A stretch of 6,501 nt of DNA from Chroococcidiopsidaceae cyanobacterium CP_BM_RX_35. Lineage in GTDB: Bacteria > Cyanobacteriota > Cyanobacteriia > Cyanobacteriales > Chroococcidiopsidaceae. Made by a program: the position numbers and the translations under genes. Location of the stretch: contig JAFAVL010000588.1 in the NCBI GenBank assembly GCA_019242465.1, positions 1-6,501 on the forward strand, given 5' to 3'. How positions within the stretch are numbered: position 1 is the first letter of the stretch; each line of letters opens with the position of its first letter. Below are positions 1-6,052 of the stretch, in pieces. The notes beneath the pieces are model-generated. The model had not been told where the DNA came from, searched no databases, and saw nothing but the letters and a program-made list of their open reading frames with translations.

Positions 1-4
1 TAGG

Positions 5-32
5 GCGAGGCTTTACCTAGCCTAGCGAGGCT
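5..32. repeat. Short direct repeat and small hairpin upstream of the first gene
   Basis: The octamer GCGAGGCT occurs twice, at 5-12 and 25-32. The second copy also forms the right arm of a small stem: AGCCT at 19-23 pairs with AGGCT at 28-32 around a four-base loop. No T-tract follows, so it is not a convincing terminator of a gene lying left of the window. It could be a fragment of a small interspersed repeat or simply chance. Confidence 0.35.
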
Positions 33-65
33 GCTAACCTGATTGAGAATATACAAGGAGATGCT

Positions 66-905
66 ATGAAAACGCGCTTACTCATGATGCTAACTGTGTT
101 ATTACTATTTATCTTTAGCCTTCAAGGCAGCGCCTCAGCAGCAATCAAAGCAACACAATTGACTTGGTATGGACACTCTGCCTTTAAACTTATCACGCCT
201 GCTGGTCACATTGTCTTGATTGACCCCTGGATTGCCAATCCTGTCAACAAGAATGGTGCAGAGGATGTAGCTAAAATCAGCAAAGCCGATCTGATTCTCG
301 TCAGCCACGGTCACTTCGACCATGTAGGACAGGCGTCAGAGATTGCTAAGAAGACTAGGGCTCGGCTTGTAGCCACTTACGACTTGGGTAGGGCACTTGC
401 CAACCACGGTGGCTATCCGAAAGAGCAGATGGGTTTTGACACGCTGGGCAACTTCGGTGGTCTACTGTCGTTCTTTAATGGAGATGTTAGGATTGCCTTT
501 GTCCCAGCTGTTCACAGCTCCACGGTCAATAGTAAAGAACTGGGTTTGAATGACGATGATGCCAGTCACTTTGCTGGGGCTCCAGGCGGCTTTGTCATCC
601 TGGTTAACGGTGGCCCAACTATCTATCACACTGGCGACACAGACTTATTTGCCGATATGAGCAATATTGCTAAGTACGGCAGAATTAACATAATGCTGAG
701 CTGTATTGGGGACCACTTTACAATGGGTCCTGAACGTGCGGCTCTTGCAGTGGAGTTGGTGAAACCAACCAAGGCTGTACCTATGCACTATGGTACCTTT
801 CCAGTGATGACTGGCACACCAGATGAGTTTGCAGCTGCGTTGGAGGCGAAAGGTCTAGGTCAGACATTCATGCCAATGACTGTTGGTAAAACTGTGACAT
901 TTTGA
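66..905 (+). CDS. UPF0173-type metal-dependent hydrolase (metallo-beta-lactamase fold), exported
   Basis: The 279-residue protein belongs to the YtkL/UPF0173 branch of the metallo-beta-lactamase superfamily, predicted metal-dependent hydrolases of unknown substrate. Visible hallmarks are GHSAF at 36-40, DPW at 53-55, the metal-binding HGHFDH at 81-86, a further ligand candidate H150 in VPAVHSS, YHTGDT at 187-192 with D191, the family-typical GDHFTMGP at 215-222, and MHYGTFP at 240-246 with H241. All expected ligands are present, so it should be catalytically competent. Residues 1-25 form a classic signal peptide: basic MKTR, a Leu/Phe-rich core, then SASA with a likely cut after residue 25. 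Most family members lack such a leader and are about 225-240 residues long. The mature part here is about 254. The start is fixed by AAGGAG at 55-60, five bases before the ATG; an ATG at 61 is out of frame. The next gene is 228 bases downstream. The fold is certain, the substrate is not. Confidence 0.93.
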   Translation: MKTRLLMMLTVLLLFIFSLQGSASAAIKATQLTWYGHSAFKLITPAGHIVLIDPWIANPVNKNGAEDVAKISKADLILVSHGHFDHVGQASEIAKKTRARLVATYDLGRALANHGGYPKEQMGFDTLGNFGGLLSFFNGDVRIAFVPAVHSSTVNSKELGLNDDDASHFAGAPGGFVILVNGGPTIYHTGDTDLFADMSNIAKYGRINIMLSCIGDHFTMGPERAALAVELVKPTKAVPMHYGTFPVMTGTPDEFAAALEAKGLGQTFMPMTVGKTVTF

Positions 906-1113
906 TGTTGTAAACATTACGGTCATGGACTATGACATTAAAACGTTGAAAAATGGGGATAGTTCATTCGGAATCAGTTGGTATAAATTTGTACGCTCAC
1001 TGAATCATCAAGTGCGGGCACCACGTCTCTTTCTGGTACTGGACAAAAGACTTAAAACGTTTGGCAAATCTTCTCTGAACAGGCAGGTTCACCCTATATA
1101 TGTGCTGTCTGTA

Positions 1114-1119
1114 TATAAT
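1114..1119 (+). promoter_or_regulatory. Possible -10 box (TATAAT) just upstream of the SDR gene
   Basis: A perfect TATAAT lies in an AT-rich tract (TATATA at 1095-1100, then TATATAAT). No good -35 hexamer sits at 16-18 bases: the nearest TTGACA-like string, TTCACC at 1088-1093, is 20 bases away. Transcription from this box would begin near 1126, inside the Shine-Dalgarno sequence at 1122-1127, leaving almost no leader. The upstream TATATA could serve instead. A suggestive match only. Confidence 0.25.
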
Positions 1120-1133
1120 TCAAGGAGCTAATT

Positions 1134-2069
1134 ATGAAGATTTTTGTTGCGGGTGCAACGGGGGCGATCGGTCGTCCGCTAATTGCACAATTGTGTGGCT
1201 TAGGGCACGATGTAGTAGCTCTGACCCGTTCTCCAGAAAAAGCCCGGACCTTAGCAGAACAAGGTGTAGAACCAGTGCTCGCAGATGTATTCGATGCGGA
1301 TGCCATCAAAGGGGCATTCACCCAGGCGCAGCCAGAAGTGGTAATTGAGCAACTCACCTCCTATCCCAAAACCTACACCCGTGAGTCGATGAGTGCGGCA
1401 GCTGCCCTGAATGAACGCATTCGTTTAGAAGGGGGTGCCAATGTGCTGGCAGCCGCGCAAGCAGTAGGTGTACGGCGTTACCTGCGGCAGTCGATTGCTT
1501 TCTGGGCGATTCCTGGTACTGGATTGGCAGATGAGGAAACTCCCTTAGCGTTTGATGCCTCGCCTGCGGTTGCCGCAGATGCTCACATTGTAACTGAGAT
1601 CGAACGACGCGTACTCGAAACCGCTCTGGAAGGGATCGCCCTGCGCTATGGCTTCTTCTACGGACTCGGCACCTGGTTTGCTCCCGATGGCGACGTTGCT
1701 CAGCAGGTGCGACAGCAACAGTTCCCAATCGTTAGCAATGGCGAAGGTGTCTGGTCGTGGTTACACATTGAGGATGCGGCAAGCGCTACGGTTGCGGCAG
1801 TGGAGCGAGGCAATCCTGGTATTTACCTGATTACTGACGATCGGCCCTTGGAGGTGCGCGAGTGGCTCTCTGCCTATGCCCGTTGGCTCAATGCTCCACC
1901 GCCGCCTCAGATATCAGTTGAGGAGGCTCTGCAAATCAGTGGTGCAGATGCCGTCTACTACGGGACTCAGATGCGGGGTGCATCGAATGCTAAGGCAAAA
2001 CGCGAACTAGATTTTCAGCCTCGATCTTTGGAATGGCTGGTTGACACAGCCGTGGTTCGTGCTATTTAA
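1134..2069 (+). CDS. Atypical NAD(P)-dependent epimerase/dehydratase-like protein (extended SDR)
   Basis: The 311-residue Rossmann-fold protein has the N-terminal nucleotide-binding motif GATGAIG at residues 7-13, followed by TRSPEKA at 31-37, a dinucleotide-selectivity region suggestive of NADP(H), and LADVFDADAI around 49-58. It shares the pattern QSIAF (119-123), RYGFFYG (171-177), WLHIEDAASA (209-218) and the C-terminal GASNAKAKRELDFQP (282-296) with bacterial proteins annotated as NAD-dependent epimerase/dehydratase family. The usual catalytic YxxxK is absent; the equivalent stretch appears to be HIVTE at 151-155. This points to an atypical SDR that may use other residues or act as a cofactor-binding sensor. 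The substrate cannot be told. The start is supported by AAGGAG at 1122-1127, six bases before the ATG. The protein looks full length. It is followed after 36 bases by GMC oxidoreductase debris. Confidence 0.9.
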   Translation: MKIFVAGATGAIGRPLIAQLCGLGHDVVALTRSPEKARTLAEQGVEPVLADVFDADAIKGAFTQAQPEVVIEQLTSYPKTYTRESMSAAAALNERIRLEGGANVLAAAQAVGVRRYLRQSIAFWAIPGTGLADEETPLAFDASPAVAADAHIVTEIERRVLETALEGIALRYGFFYGLGTWFAPDGDVAQQVRQQQFPIVSNGEGVWSWLHIEDAASATVAAVERGNPGIYLITDDRPLEVREWLSAYARWLNAPPPPQISVEEALQISGADAVYYGTQMRGASNAKAKRELDFQPRSLEWLVDTAVVRAI

Positions 2070-2079
2070 CAACTTATAC

Positions 2080-2092
2080 GAGGAAGCAAGTG
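2080..2092 (+). other. Possible orphan ribosome binding site and GTG start left by a deletion
   Basis: GAGGAAG at 2080-2086 is followed four bases later by GTG at 2090. This looks like a translation start, but its frame (V-K-I-S-Q-Y-G-G) closes after 18 codons and is not the frame of the adjoining GMC tail. It may be the 5' end of the lost GMC gene, joined to its 3' end by an internal deletion. This is inference; chance is quite possible. Confidence 0.25.
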
Positions 2093-2105
2093 AAGATTTC
2101 TCAAT

Positions 2106-2298
2106 ATGGCGGTTGTAGACCCCGAACTACAGGTATATGGGGTTGAGGGGTTGCGTGTCGTCGATGCTTCAATCATGCCAACTCTAATCACGGGACATAC
2201 AGAACGCACCCACAATTATGATCGGCGAAAAAGCTGCTGATTTAATTAAAGCCACGGGTGGCGCTTTACAGCAAGTACCTGCAGCAATTGCTAACTAA
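2106..2298 (+). pseudogene. C-terminal remnant of a GMC-family flavin oxidoreductase, frameshifted
   Basis: Frame 1, from 2106, reads [20 protein letters not shown] and continues [10 protein letters not shown]. This is the highly conserved C-terminal block of glucose-methanol-choline (GMC) oxidoreductases, the FAD enzymes that oxidise alcohols such as choline. The frame then leaves the family and stops at 2240. From 2203, one base out of step, the reading [15 protein letters not shown] resumes the family sequence and runs through QQVPAAIAN to TAA at 2296-2298. An extra base near 2202 explains the shift. The normal GNT before the alanine-proline reads GHT here. At least 90 percent of the usual 500-plus residues are missing, including the FAD-binding N-terminus and the catalytic His region, and only 36 bases separate the fragment from the preceding gene. 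It is therefore a true pseudogene and not a sequencing error in an intact gene. Confidence 0.88.
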
Positions 2299-2324
2299 CA
2301 GAGAGCACGAAGCGTGAGAGTGTT

Positions 2325-2342
2325 ATGACAAACTATCCTTAA
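2325..2342 (+). other. Five-codon mini-ORF ending inside the ribosome binding site of the next gene
   Basis: ATG at 2325 opens the peptide MTNYP and its TAA (2340-2342) overlaps the strong Shine-Dalgarno sequence of the flavoprotein gene. A purine stretch GAGAG at 2316-2320 could serve it weakly. It may be a leader that couples translation, a relic of the lost upstream gene, or coincidence. Confidence 0.2.
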
Positions 2343-2348
2343 GGAGGT
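2340..2348 (+). promoter_or_regulatory. Very strong Shine-Dalgarno sequence of the flavoprotein gene
   Basis: TAAGGAGGT is a nearly complete complement of the 16S rRNA 3' end and lies eight bases before the ATG at 2357. It is the best ribosome binding site in the window and fixes the start of the gene, suggesting efficient translation. Confidence 0.85.
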
Positions 2349-2356
2349 CAGCACAG

Positions 2357-3733
2357 ATGGAAACAGCAGATGTCATTGTGATTGGGAGCGGTCAAGGAGG
2401 CATTCCATTGGCGGCTGATTTTGCTTCATCGGGCCGTAAGACCGTCTTGTTTGAGCGGGATGCTTTAGGCGGCAGTTGCATCAACTATGGCTGCACTCCT
2501 TCCAAAGCTTTCTTGGCAGCGGCTCATGCGGCGGGTCGTGCTCGTCAGGCAAAGAAGCTAGGCATCCACACGGAAGTTGAAGTTGACTTTCCCGCTGTCA
2601 TGGAGCGAGTTAGGGGCATCCGTAACAGCTTCAATCAGGGCGTTCAAAAGCGATTGGATAGTGCGGGTGTCAAAATCGTCTGTGCTGAAGCTTCCTTTAT
2701 CGGTGAACGGACCGTCAGAGGGGGAGATGTCACCGTTCAGGCTCCCCTAGTGATCATCAACACGGGCACATCATCGCTGATTCCTGACATTCCGGGTCTT
2801 GCGGGGACTCCCTATCTAACTAACCGCAACTTCTTTGACTTAAACACATTACCACCCCGCTTACTGGTGATTGGGGCTGGCTATATTGGACTGGAATTGG
2901 GACAGGGACTGGCACGTTTAGGGAGTCAGACTCACTTAATCGTGCGGGGTGATCGCGTCCTCGATCGGGAAGAGTCTGAGATCAGCGAGGTCTTAGCAGA
3001 AGCATTAAAGCAGGATGGGATTGAGCTTCACTTTGGGGTCAATGTTGCTCTGGTCGCACATGAGAATGGTGTGTTTAGATTGACACTGAGCAGTGGTGAG
3101 CAACTCCAGGGAGAAGCGTTGCTGGTTGTAATTGGACGGAAACCAAATACAGGTACATTAAATGCAGCTGCCAGTGGAATTGAGCTAGATGACAAGGGGT
3201 TTGTCAAAATTGACGACCAGTTTCACACGACCTGTTCTGGAGTCTATGCGATCGCCGATGCGGCAAAGCAACCTGCCTTTACTCATGTGTCGTGGGAGGA
3301 CTATCGCCGCTTAAAAGCAATTTTATGTGGAGAGAATCGAACGCGGAATGATCGCGTACTTGGCTATGCTGTCTACACAGAACCTCAGGTGGGGCGAGTG
3401 GGGATGACGTTAGAGCAGGCTCAGAAGCAAGGAATTAACGCGCGTGCTGTCACGTTACCCATGAGCCAAATTGCTCGTGCAATTGAGTGGGGACATGACC
3501 TAGGGTTTTACCGCATGGTGGTAGACAGCGACACAGACAAAATCTTGGGAGCAACCTTGGTGGGGTACGAAACGGCTGAACTGGTGCATGTCTTTTTATC
3601 CCTGATGGAGGCGGGAGCAACCTGGCAGTTGTTAGAGCGCTCGGTTCACATCCATCCCACCTATGGAGAAGCATTACCTAGCCTGGCACGGTTGCTGCTT
3701 GGGGATGACCTGCCAAGGTGTCCGAATATGTAA
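2357..3733 (+). CDS. FAD-dependent dithiol/disulfide oxidoreductase, mercuric-reductase-like
   Basis: The 458-residue protein is a class I pyridine nucleotide-disulfide oxidoreductase, the family of lipoamide dehydrogenase, glutathione reductase and MerA. In order: the FAD motif GSGQGG at 10-15, the redox-active pair C41 and C46 in GGSCINYGCTPSK (38-50), the NAD(P) motif GAGYIGLE at 173-180, IGRKPN at 259-264, the second FAD motif GVYAIADA at 295-302, and a dimerisation domain ending in HIHPTYGEAL (431-440). There H433 and E438 match the catalytic His-Glu pair of the neighbouring subunit. The usual GD of the second FAD motif is AD (A300, D301). Databases often call such proteins mercuric reductase, but there is no N-terminal heavy-metal domain and no C-terminal Cys-Cys pair, only C455. 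Mercury reduction is therefore doubtful. It is probably an NAD(P)H-dependent cytosolic reductase of unknown disulfide, quinone or metal substrate. The gene is full length and no partner genes of the mer, pyruvate dehydrogenase or glycine-cleavage type are nearby. Confidence 0.92.
   Translation: METADVIVIGSGQGGIPLAADFASSGRKTVLFERDALGGSCINYGCTPSKAFLAAAHAAGRARQAKKLGIHTEVEVDFPAVMERVRGIRNSFNQGVQKRLDSAGVKIVCAEASFIGERTVRGGDVTVQAPLVIINTGTSSLIPDIPGLAGTPYLTNRNFFDLNTLPPRLLVIGAGYIGLELGQGLARLGSQTHLIVRGDRVLDREESEISEVLAEALKQDGIELHFGVNVALVAHENGVFRLTLSSGEQLQGEALLVVIGRKPNTGTLNAAASGIELDDKGFVKIDDQFHTTCSGVYAIADAAKQPAFTHVSWEDYRRLKAILCGENRTRNDRVLGYAVYTEPQVGRVGMTLEQAQKQGINARAVTLPMSQIARAIEWGHDLGFYRMVVDSDTDKILGATLVGYETAELVHVFLSLMEAGATWQLLERSVHIHPTYGEALPSLARLLLGDDLPRCPNM
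3248..3255. repeat. HIP1 octamer GCGATCGC
   Basis: A perfect copy of the palindrome that is greatly over-represented in many cyanobacterial genomes, followed by C as is common. It lies inside the flavoprotein gene and supports a cyanobacterial origin. Confidence 0.8.
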
Positions 3734-3741
3734 AGACGCTA

Positions 3742-3760
3742 CAGACTAACTTTATGTCTG
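3742..3760 (+). other. Small hairpin downstream of the flavoprotein gene
   Basis: CAGAC at 3742-3746 pairs with GTCTG at 3756-3760 around a nine-base AT-rich loop. It begins nine bases after the stop codon. The stem is short and no T-tract follows; together with the second hairpin at 3770-3783 it may stabilise or end the transcript. Confidence 0.25.
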
Positions 3761-3769
3761 CAAACAGTT

Positions 3770-3783
3770 GAACCGTTTGGTTC
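3770..3783 (+). terminator. Possible weak terminator hairpin between flavoprotein and cyclase genes
   Basis: GAACC at 3770-3774 pairs perfectly with GGTTC at 3779-3783 around the tetraloop GTTT. The tail after it is only pyrimidine-rich (TCTACTC), not a run of T, so it may be a poor intrinsic terminator or a structured element in a shared message. Confidence 0.3.
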
Positions 3784-3823
3784 TCTACTCGAGCAACAAC
3801 TGCAACAACCCTAGGAGACAACA

Positions 3824-4246
3824 ATGAGTCAGCAAGATAACATCGCCGCAACCCAGCGTCTTGGAGAGGCAATCAACAGTGGGAACCTGGATGCGTTGCA
3901 CGACGTGTTCGCACCAACTGTCATCGATCGCGATCCAGCCTCCGACCAGGGTGCGGGTCCGGAGGGCTTTATACACTTCTTCACGGGATTCCGCGCTGCC
4001 TTTCCGGACTTGAACATCGCTGTGGAGCAACTGGTTGCGGATGAGGACAATGTAGCGATCGCCTATACCATTACGGGCACTCATCAGGGTGACTTCTTCG
4101 GTATCCCAGCGACGGGTCGGCAGATCAAAGCTCGTGGGGTGCAGATTGCGCGCTTCCAGAATGGTCAGATCGTTGAGCGATGGGGTAGCTCTGACCAACT
4201 CGGTATCTTGCAGCAGATTGGCGCGAACCCGATCGCTGCTAAGTGA
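3824..4246 (+). CDS. SnoaL-like ester cyclase family protein
   Basis: The 140-residue protein has the single alpha+beta barrel layout of the SnoaL-like ester cyclase family (NTF2-like superfamily). Members include aldol cyclases of aromatic polyketide pathways and many uncharacterised stand-alone proteins. Family-typical stretches are the N-terminal helix QRLGEAINSGNLDAL (11-25), GPEGFIHFF (45-53), AAFPDLNIAVEQL (58-70), GTHQGDFFGIPATGR (85-99) and the C-terminal GQIVERWGSSDQLGILQQIG (114-133). D124 after W120 sits where SnoaL has its catalytic acid in the W-x3-D pattern. Length is normal for the family. The start is supported by AGGAG at 3813-3817, six bases before the ATG. Codons appear somewhat richer in G and C at third positions than in the flanking genes, a mild hint of separate ancestry. 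No polyketide synthase is in the window, so the substrate is unknown and the enzyme may belong to a degradative or detoxifying role instead. Confidence 0.9.
   Translation: MSQQDNIAATQRLGEAINSGNLDALHDVFAPTVIDRDPASDQGAGPEGFIHFFTGFRAAFPDLNIAVEQLVADEDNVAIAYTITGTHQGDFFGIPATGRQIKARGVQIARFQNGQIVERWGSSDQLGILQQIGANPIAAK
4055..4062. repeat. HIP1 octamer GCGATCGC
   Basis: Second perfect HIP1 palindrome, again followed by C, inside the ester cyclase gene. One-mismatch relatives also occur, for example GCGATCGG in the SDR gene near 1164. It supports the cyanobacterial assignment. Confidence 0.8.
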
Positions 4247-4293
4247 GGGGGCAGGTGCAAGTCGGAAGCGACATAATTACACTTCAGTCCTGA

Positions 4294-4404
4294 AGCTGTT
4301 TTCCGGCAAATGAAACGACGCTCGCGGAGCAATTGCTAACTGAGGAATTGCAGCGATTGCAGCAGGCGTATGCACAACTGCTCAACGGTAGACATGAGGT
4401 GTGA
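4294..4404 (+). pseudogene. Possible C-terminal remnant of a lost gene (helical, Leu/Gln/Glu-rich)
   Basis: After a TGA at 4291 the frame stays open to TGA at 4402-4404. Its second half reads TLAEQLLTEELQRLQQAYAQ then LLNGRHEV. The heptad-like leucines and the Glu/Gln-rich character resemble a real amphipathic or coiled-coil C-terminus and not random translation. There is no ATG, GTG or TTG with a ribosome binding site in the frame, so this cannot be a gene of its own. I do not recognise the family. Together with the GMC remnant it suggests past deletion or insertion events in this stretch. Its coding origin is inferred from composition only. Confidence 0.4.
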
Positions 4405-4439
4405 CCATACAGACGGCTTCAATTTCATGAAGAGTTCAT

Positions 4440-5957
4440 ATGTTTAGTATGTGGAAAGAACAGAAAGCACGAACACTAGCAGCATTTCAAGAATTTCTTA
4501 ACAAACCTTTTGAGGCAACTTTAGGACGGCATCAACATATCTCAGCGCCAGCATCTGCTCTCACTTTCTTTCAACAGGTGGTAGCAACCGTGCCTGCTTA
4601 TAAAGCTTTTCTAACAGAACAGGGCATAAATCCCACATCGATCCAAACTCTCGATGACTTTCAAAAATTGCCACTGACTACTAAAGACAACTATTTACGG
4701 CGTTATCCTTTAGCAGATATGTGCCGCTATGGGCATCTAGACATGTGTGACACCATCGCGGTTTCGTCGGGCTCAACGGGCAAACCGACACTTTGGCCTC
4801 GTTTTCTGACAGATGAATTGCAAATTACTACGCGGTTTGAGCAAATCTTCCACGATAGCTTCAGTGCTGACTGTCGCCACACTTTAGCCGTCATCTGTTT
4901 CAGCCTGGGTACCTGGGTAGGTGGTATGTATACAACGAACTGCTGCCGTTATCTAGCCTGGAAGGGCTACCCGATTACCGTTGTGACTCCGGGCTCTCAT
5001 AAGGAAGAAATCTGGCGGGTTGTGCAGGAACTCGGTGCCGCTTTCGAGCAGGTTGTTCTCCTTGGCTACCCACCATTTCTCAAGGATGTCATTGATAGTG
5101 GCAAGGCTCAAGGAGTAGATTGGCAGCGCTATCAAATTAAGCTAGTGATGGCGGGAGAGGTTTTTAGCGAAGAGTGGCGCAGCTTGGTTGGGGAACGAGT
5201 TGGCTCATCAAATGCTTACTACGACTCAGCAGCCCTCTATGGCACAGCGGATGCAGGAGTACTAGGCTGTGAGACACCATTAAGCATTTGCATCCGGCGC
5301 TACTTGGCAGAAAATCCGGAGGCAGCAAGAGCTTTGTTCGGGGAGTCGCGCTTACCAACACTGGTTCAGTACGATCCCATCAGCCGCTACTTTGAAGTGC
5401 ATCAGAGAACGCTGCTGTTTTCAGGAGACAACGGCATCCCACTCGTGCGCTATCACATTGCAGATACAGGAGGGATCATTACCTATAATGCTCTGCTCAA
5501 ATTTTTAGCTGAATCGGGGTTCGAGCCAGTGACAGCATTGCGGCAAGAGGGTTACAGCAGAGGAATCCATCCCCTGCCTTTTGTTTACGTTTTTGGACGC
5601 TCGGACTTTACTGTTTCCTACTTTGGGGCGAATATCTACCCGGAAAATGTGACAGTTGGGTTAGAACAACCAGGGATTAGAGAATGGGTAACAGGTAAAT
5701 TTGTGTTGCAAGTGAAGGAGGATGCTGACCAAAACCGCTTCCTGTCTGTTGTTGTTGAGCTAGCACCCGAAGTGGAGGGAAGTGAAGACAAACAACAGGC
5801 AATTGCTACTTCGATCCGAACACAGTTGTTGCGACTTAATAGCGAGTTTGCCAACTATGTTCTAACTGAGTATCAAATGCCTTATGTGAGATTAGCTATG
5901 ACGGGAACTCCCGAATATTTCCCTTCCGGGGTTAAGCATCGCTATACGCGAAAGTAG
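4440..5957 (+). CDS. Phenylacetate-CoA ligase-like adenylate-forming enzyme (ANL superfamily)
   Basis: The 505-residue protein resembles the phenylacetate-CoA ligase (PaaK) and CapK-like branch of the adenylate-forming enzymes, which activate a carboxylic acid with ATP and usually pass it to CoA. The ATP-binding loop is SSGSTGKPT at 109-117. YGTADAG at 267-273 takes the place of the YGxxE motif, with D271 instead of glutamate. RYHIADTG (337-344, D342) is the ribose-binding motif. GRSDFTVSYFGANIYPENV (386-404) is the hinge and start of the C-terminal domain. PSGVKHRYTRK (495-505) carries the likely catalytic lysine, K499, at the very end. Length exceeds the usual 430-440 of PaaK, mainly through an N-terminal extension and a middle insertion around 275-375. 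The start has only AAGAG at 4430-4434; an in-frame ATG at 4449 is less well spaced, and an in-frame TGA at 4428 rules out a longer start. No paa catabolic genes are near, so the acid substrate is unknown. Confidence 0.9.
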   Translation: MFSMWKEQKARTLAAFQEFLNKPFEATLGRHQHISAPASALTFFQQVVATVPAYKAFLTEQGINPTSIQTLDDFQKLPLTTKDNYLRRYPLADMCRYGHLDMCDTIAVSSGSTGKPTLWPRFLTDELQITTRFEQIFHDSFSADCRHTLAVICFSLGTWVGGMYTTNCCRYLAWKGYPITVVTPGSHKEEIWRVVQELGAAFEQVVLLGYPPFLKDVIDSGKAQGVDWQRYQIKLVMAGEVFSEEWRSLVGERVGSSNAYYDSAALYGTADAGVLGCETPLSICIRRYLAENPEAARALFGESRLPTLVQYDPISRYFEVHQRTLLFSGDNGIPLVRYHIADTGGIITYNALLKFLAESGFEPVTALRQEGYSRGIHPLPFVYVFGRSDFTVSYFGANIYPENVTVGLEQPGIREWVTGKFVLQVKEDADQNRFLSVVVELAPEVEGSEDKQQAIATSIRTQLLRLNSEFANYVLTEYQMPYVRLAMTGTPEYFPSGVKHRYTRK

Positions 5958-6000
5958 GGAAATTTATAATTGGCAGTATACAGTAAACTGTGGCATTGTT

Positions 6001-6014
6001 TGAGATAACTCTCA
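6001..6014. other. Small inverted repeat between convergent genes
   Basis: TGAGA at 6001-6005 pairs with TCTCA at 6010-6014 around TAAC, in the 95-base gap between two converging genes. It is placed where a shared terminator would be expected, but neither strand has a T-tract after the stem. ACAGTAAACTGT at 5980-5991 is another short palindrome in the same gap. Confidence 0.25.
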
Positions 6015-6052
6015 GTTCAACCCCTCGCTGACCCGCTGCATCTGCGATTGCC

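Noticed and set aside
905..917. Hairpin ATGTT-GTA-AACAT right after the hydrolase stop codon as a terminator
   Set aside because: The stem is AT-rich and only five pairs long, with no T-tract after it, so it is too weak to call.
925..1131. A 68-codon plus-strand ORF in the gap between the hydrolase and SDR genes
   Set aside because: There is no ribosome binding site before its ATG, no recognisable motif, and its end runs through the Shine-Dalgarno region of the SDR gene. I see no gene in this 228-base gap.
1354..1728. A 124-codon minus-strand ORF inside the SDR gene
   Set aside because: Arg/Gln/His-rich translation typical of an antisense shadow, with no motif. The plus-strand SDR is well supported.
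2357..3733. Calling the flavoprotein merA
   Set aside because: The heavy-metal-associated domain, the C-terminal Cys pair and any mer neighbours are all absent, so the symbol would overstate the evidence.
3785..4198. A 137-codon minus-strand ORF over the ester cyclase gene
   Set aside because: The plus strand here encodes a protein with clear ester cyclase family features and a good ribosome binding site. The antisense frame has no recognisable motif and is a shadow.
66..5957. A single biosynthetic operon or new multi-gene system spanning all plus-strand genes
   Set aside because: Gaps of 90 to 290 bases, separate ribosome binding sites, pseudogene debris in two gaps and no shared pathway logic argue against one coordinated system.
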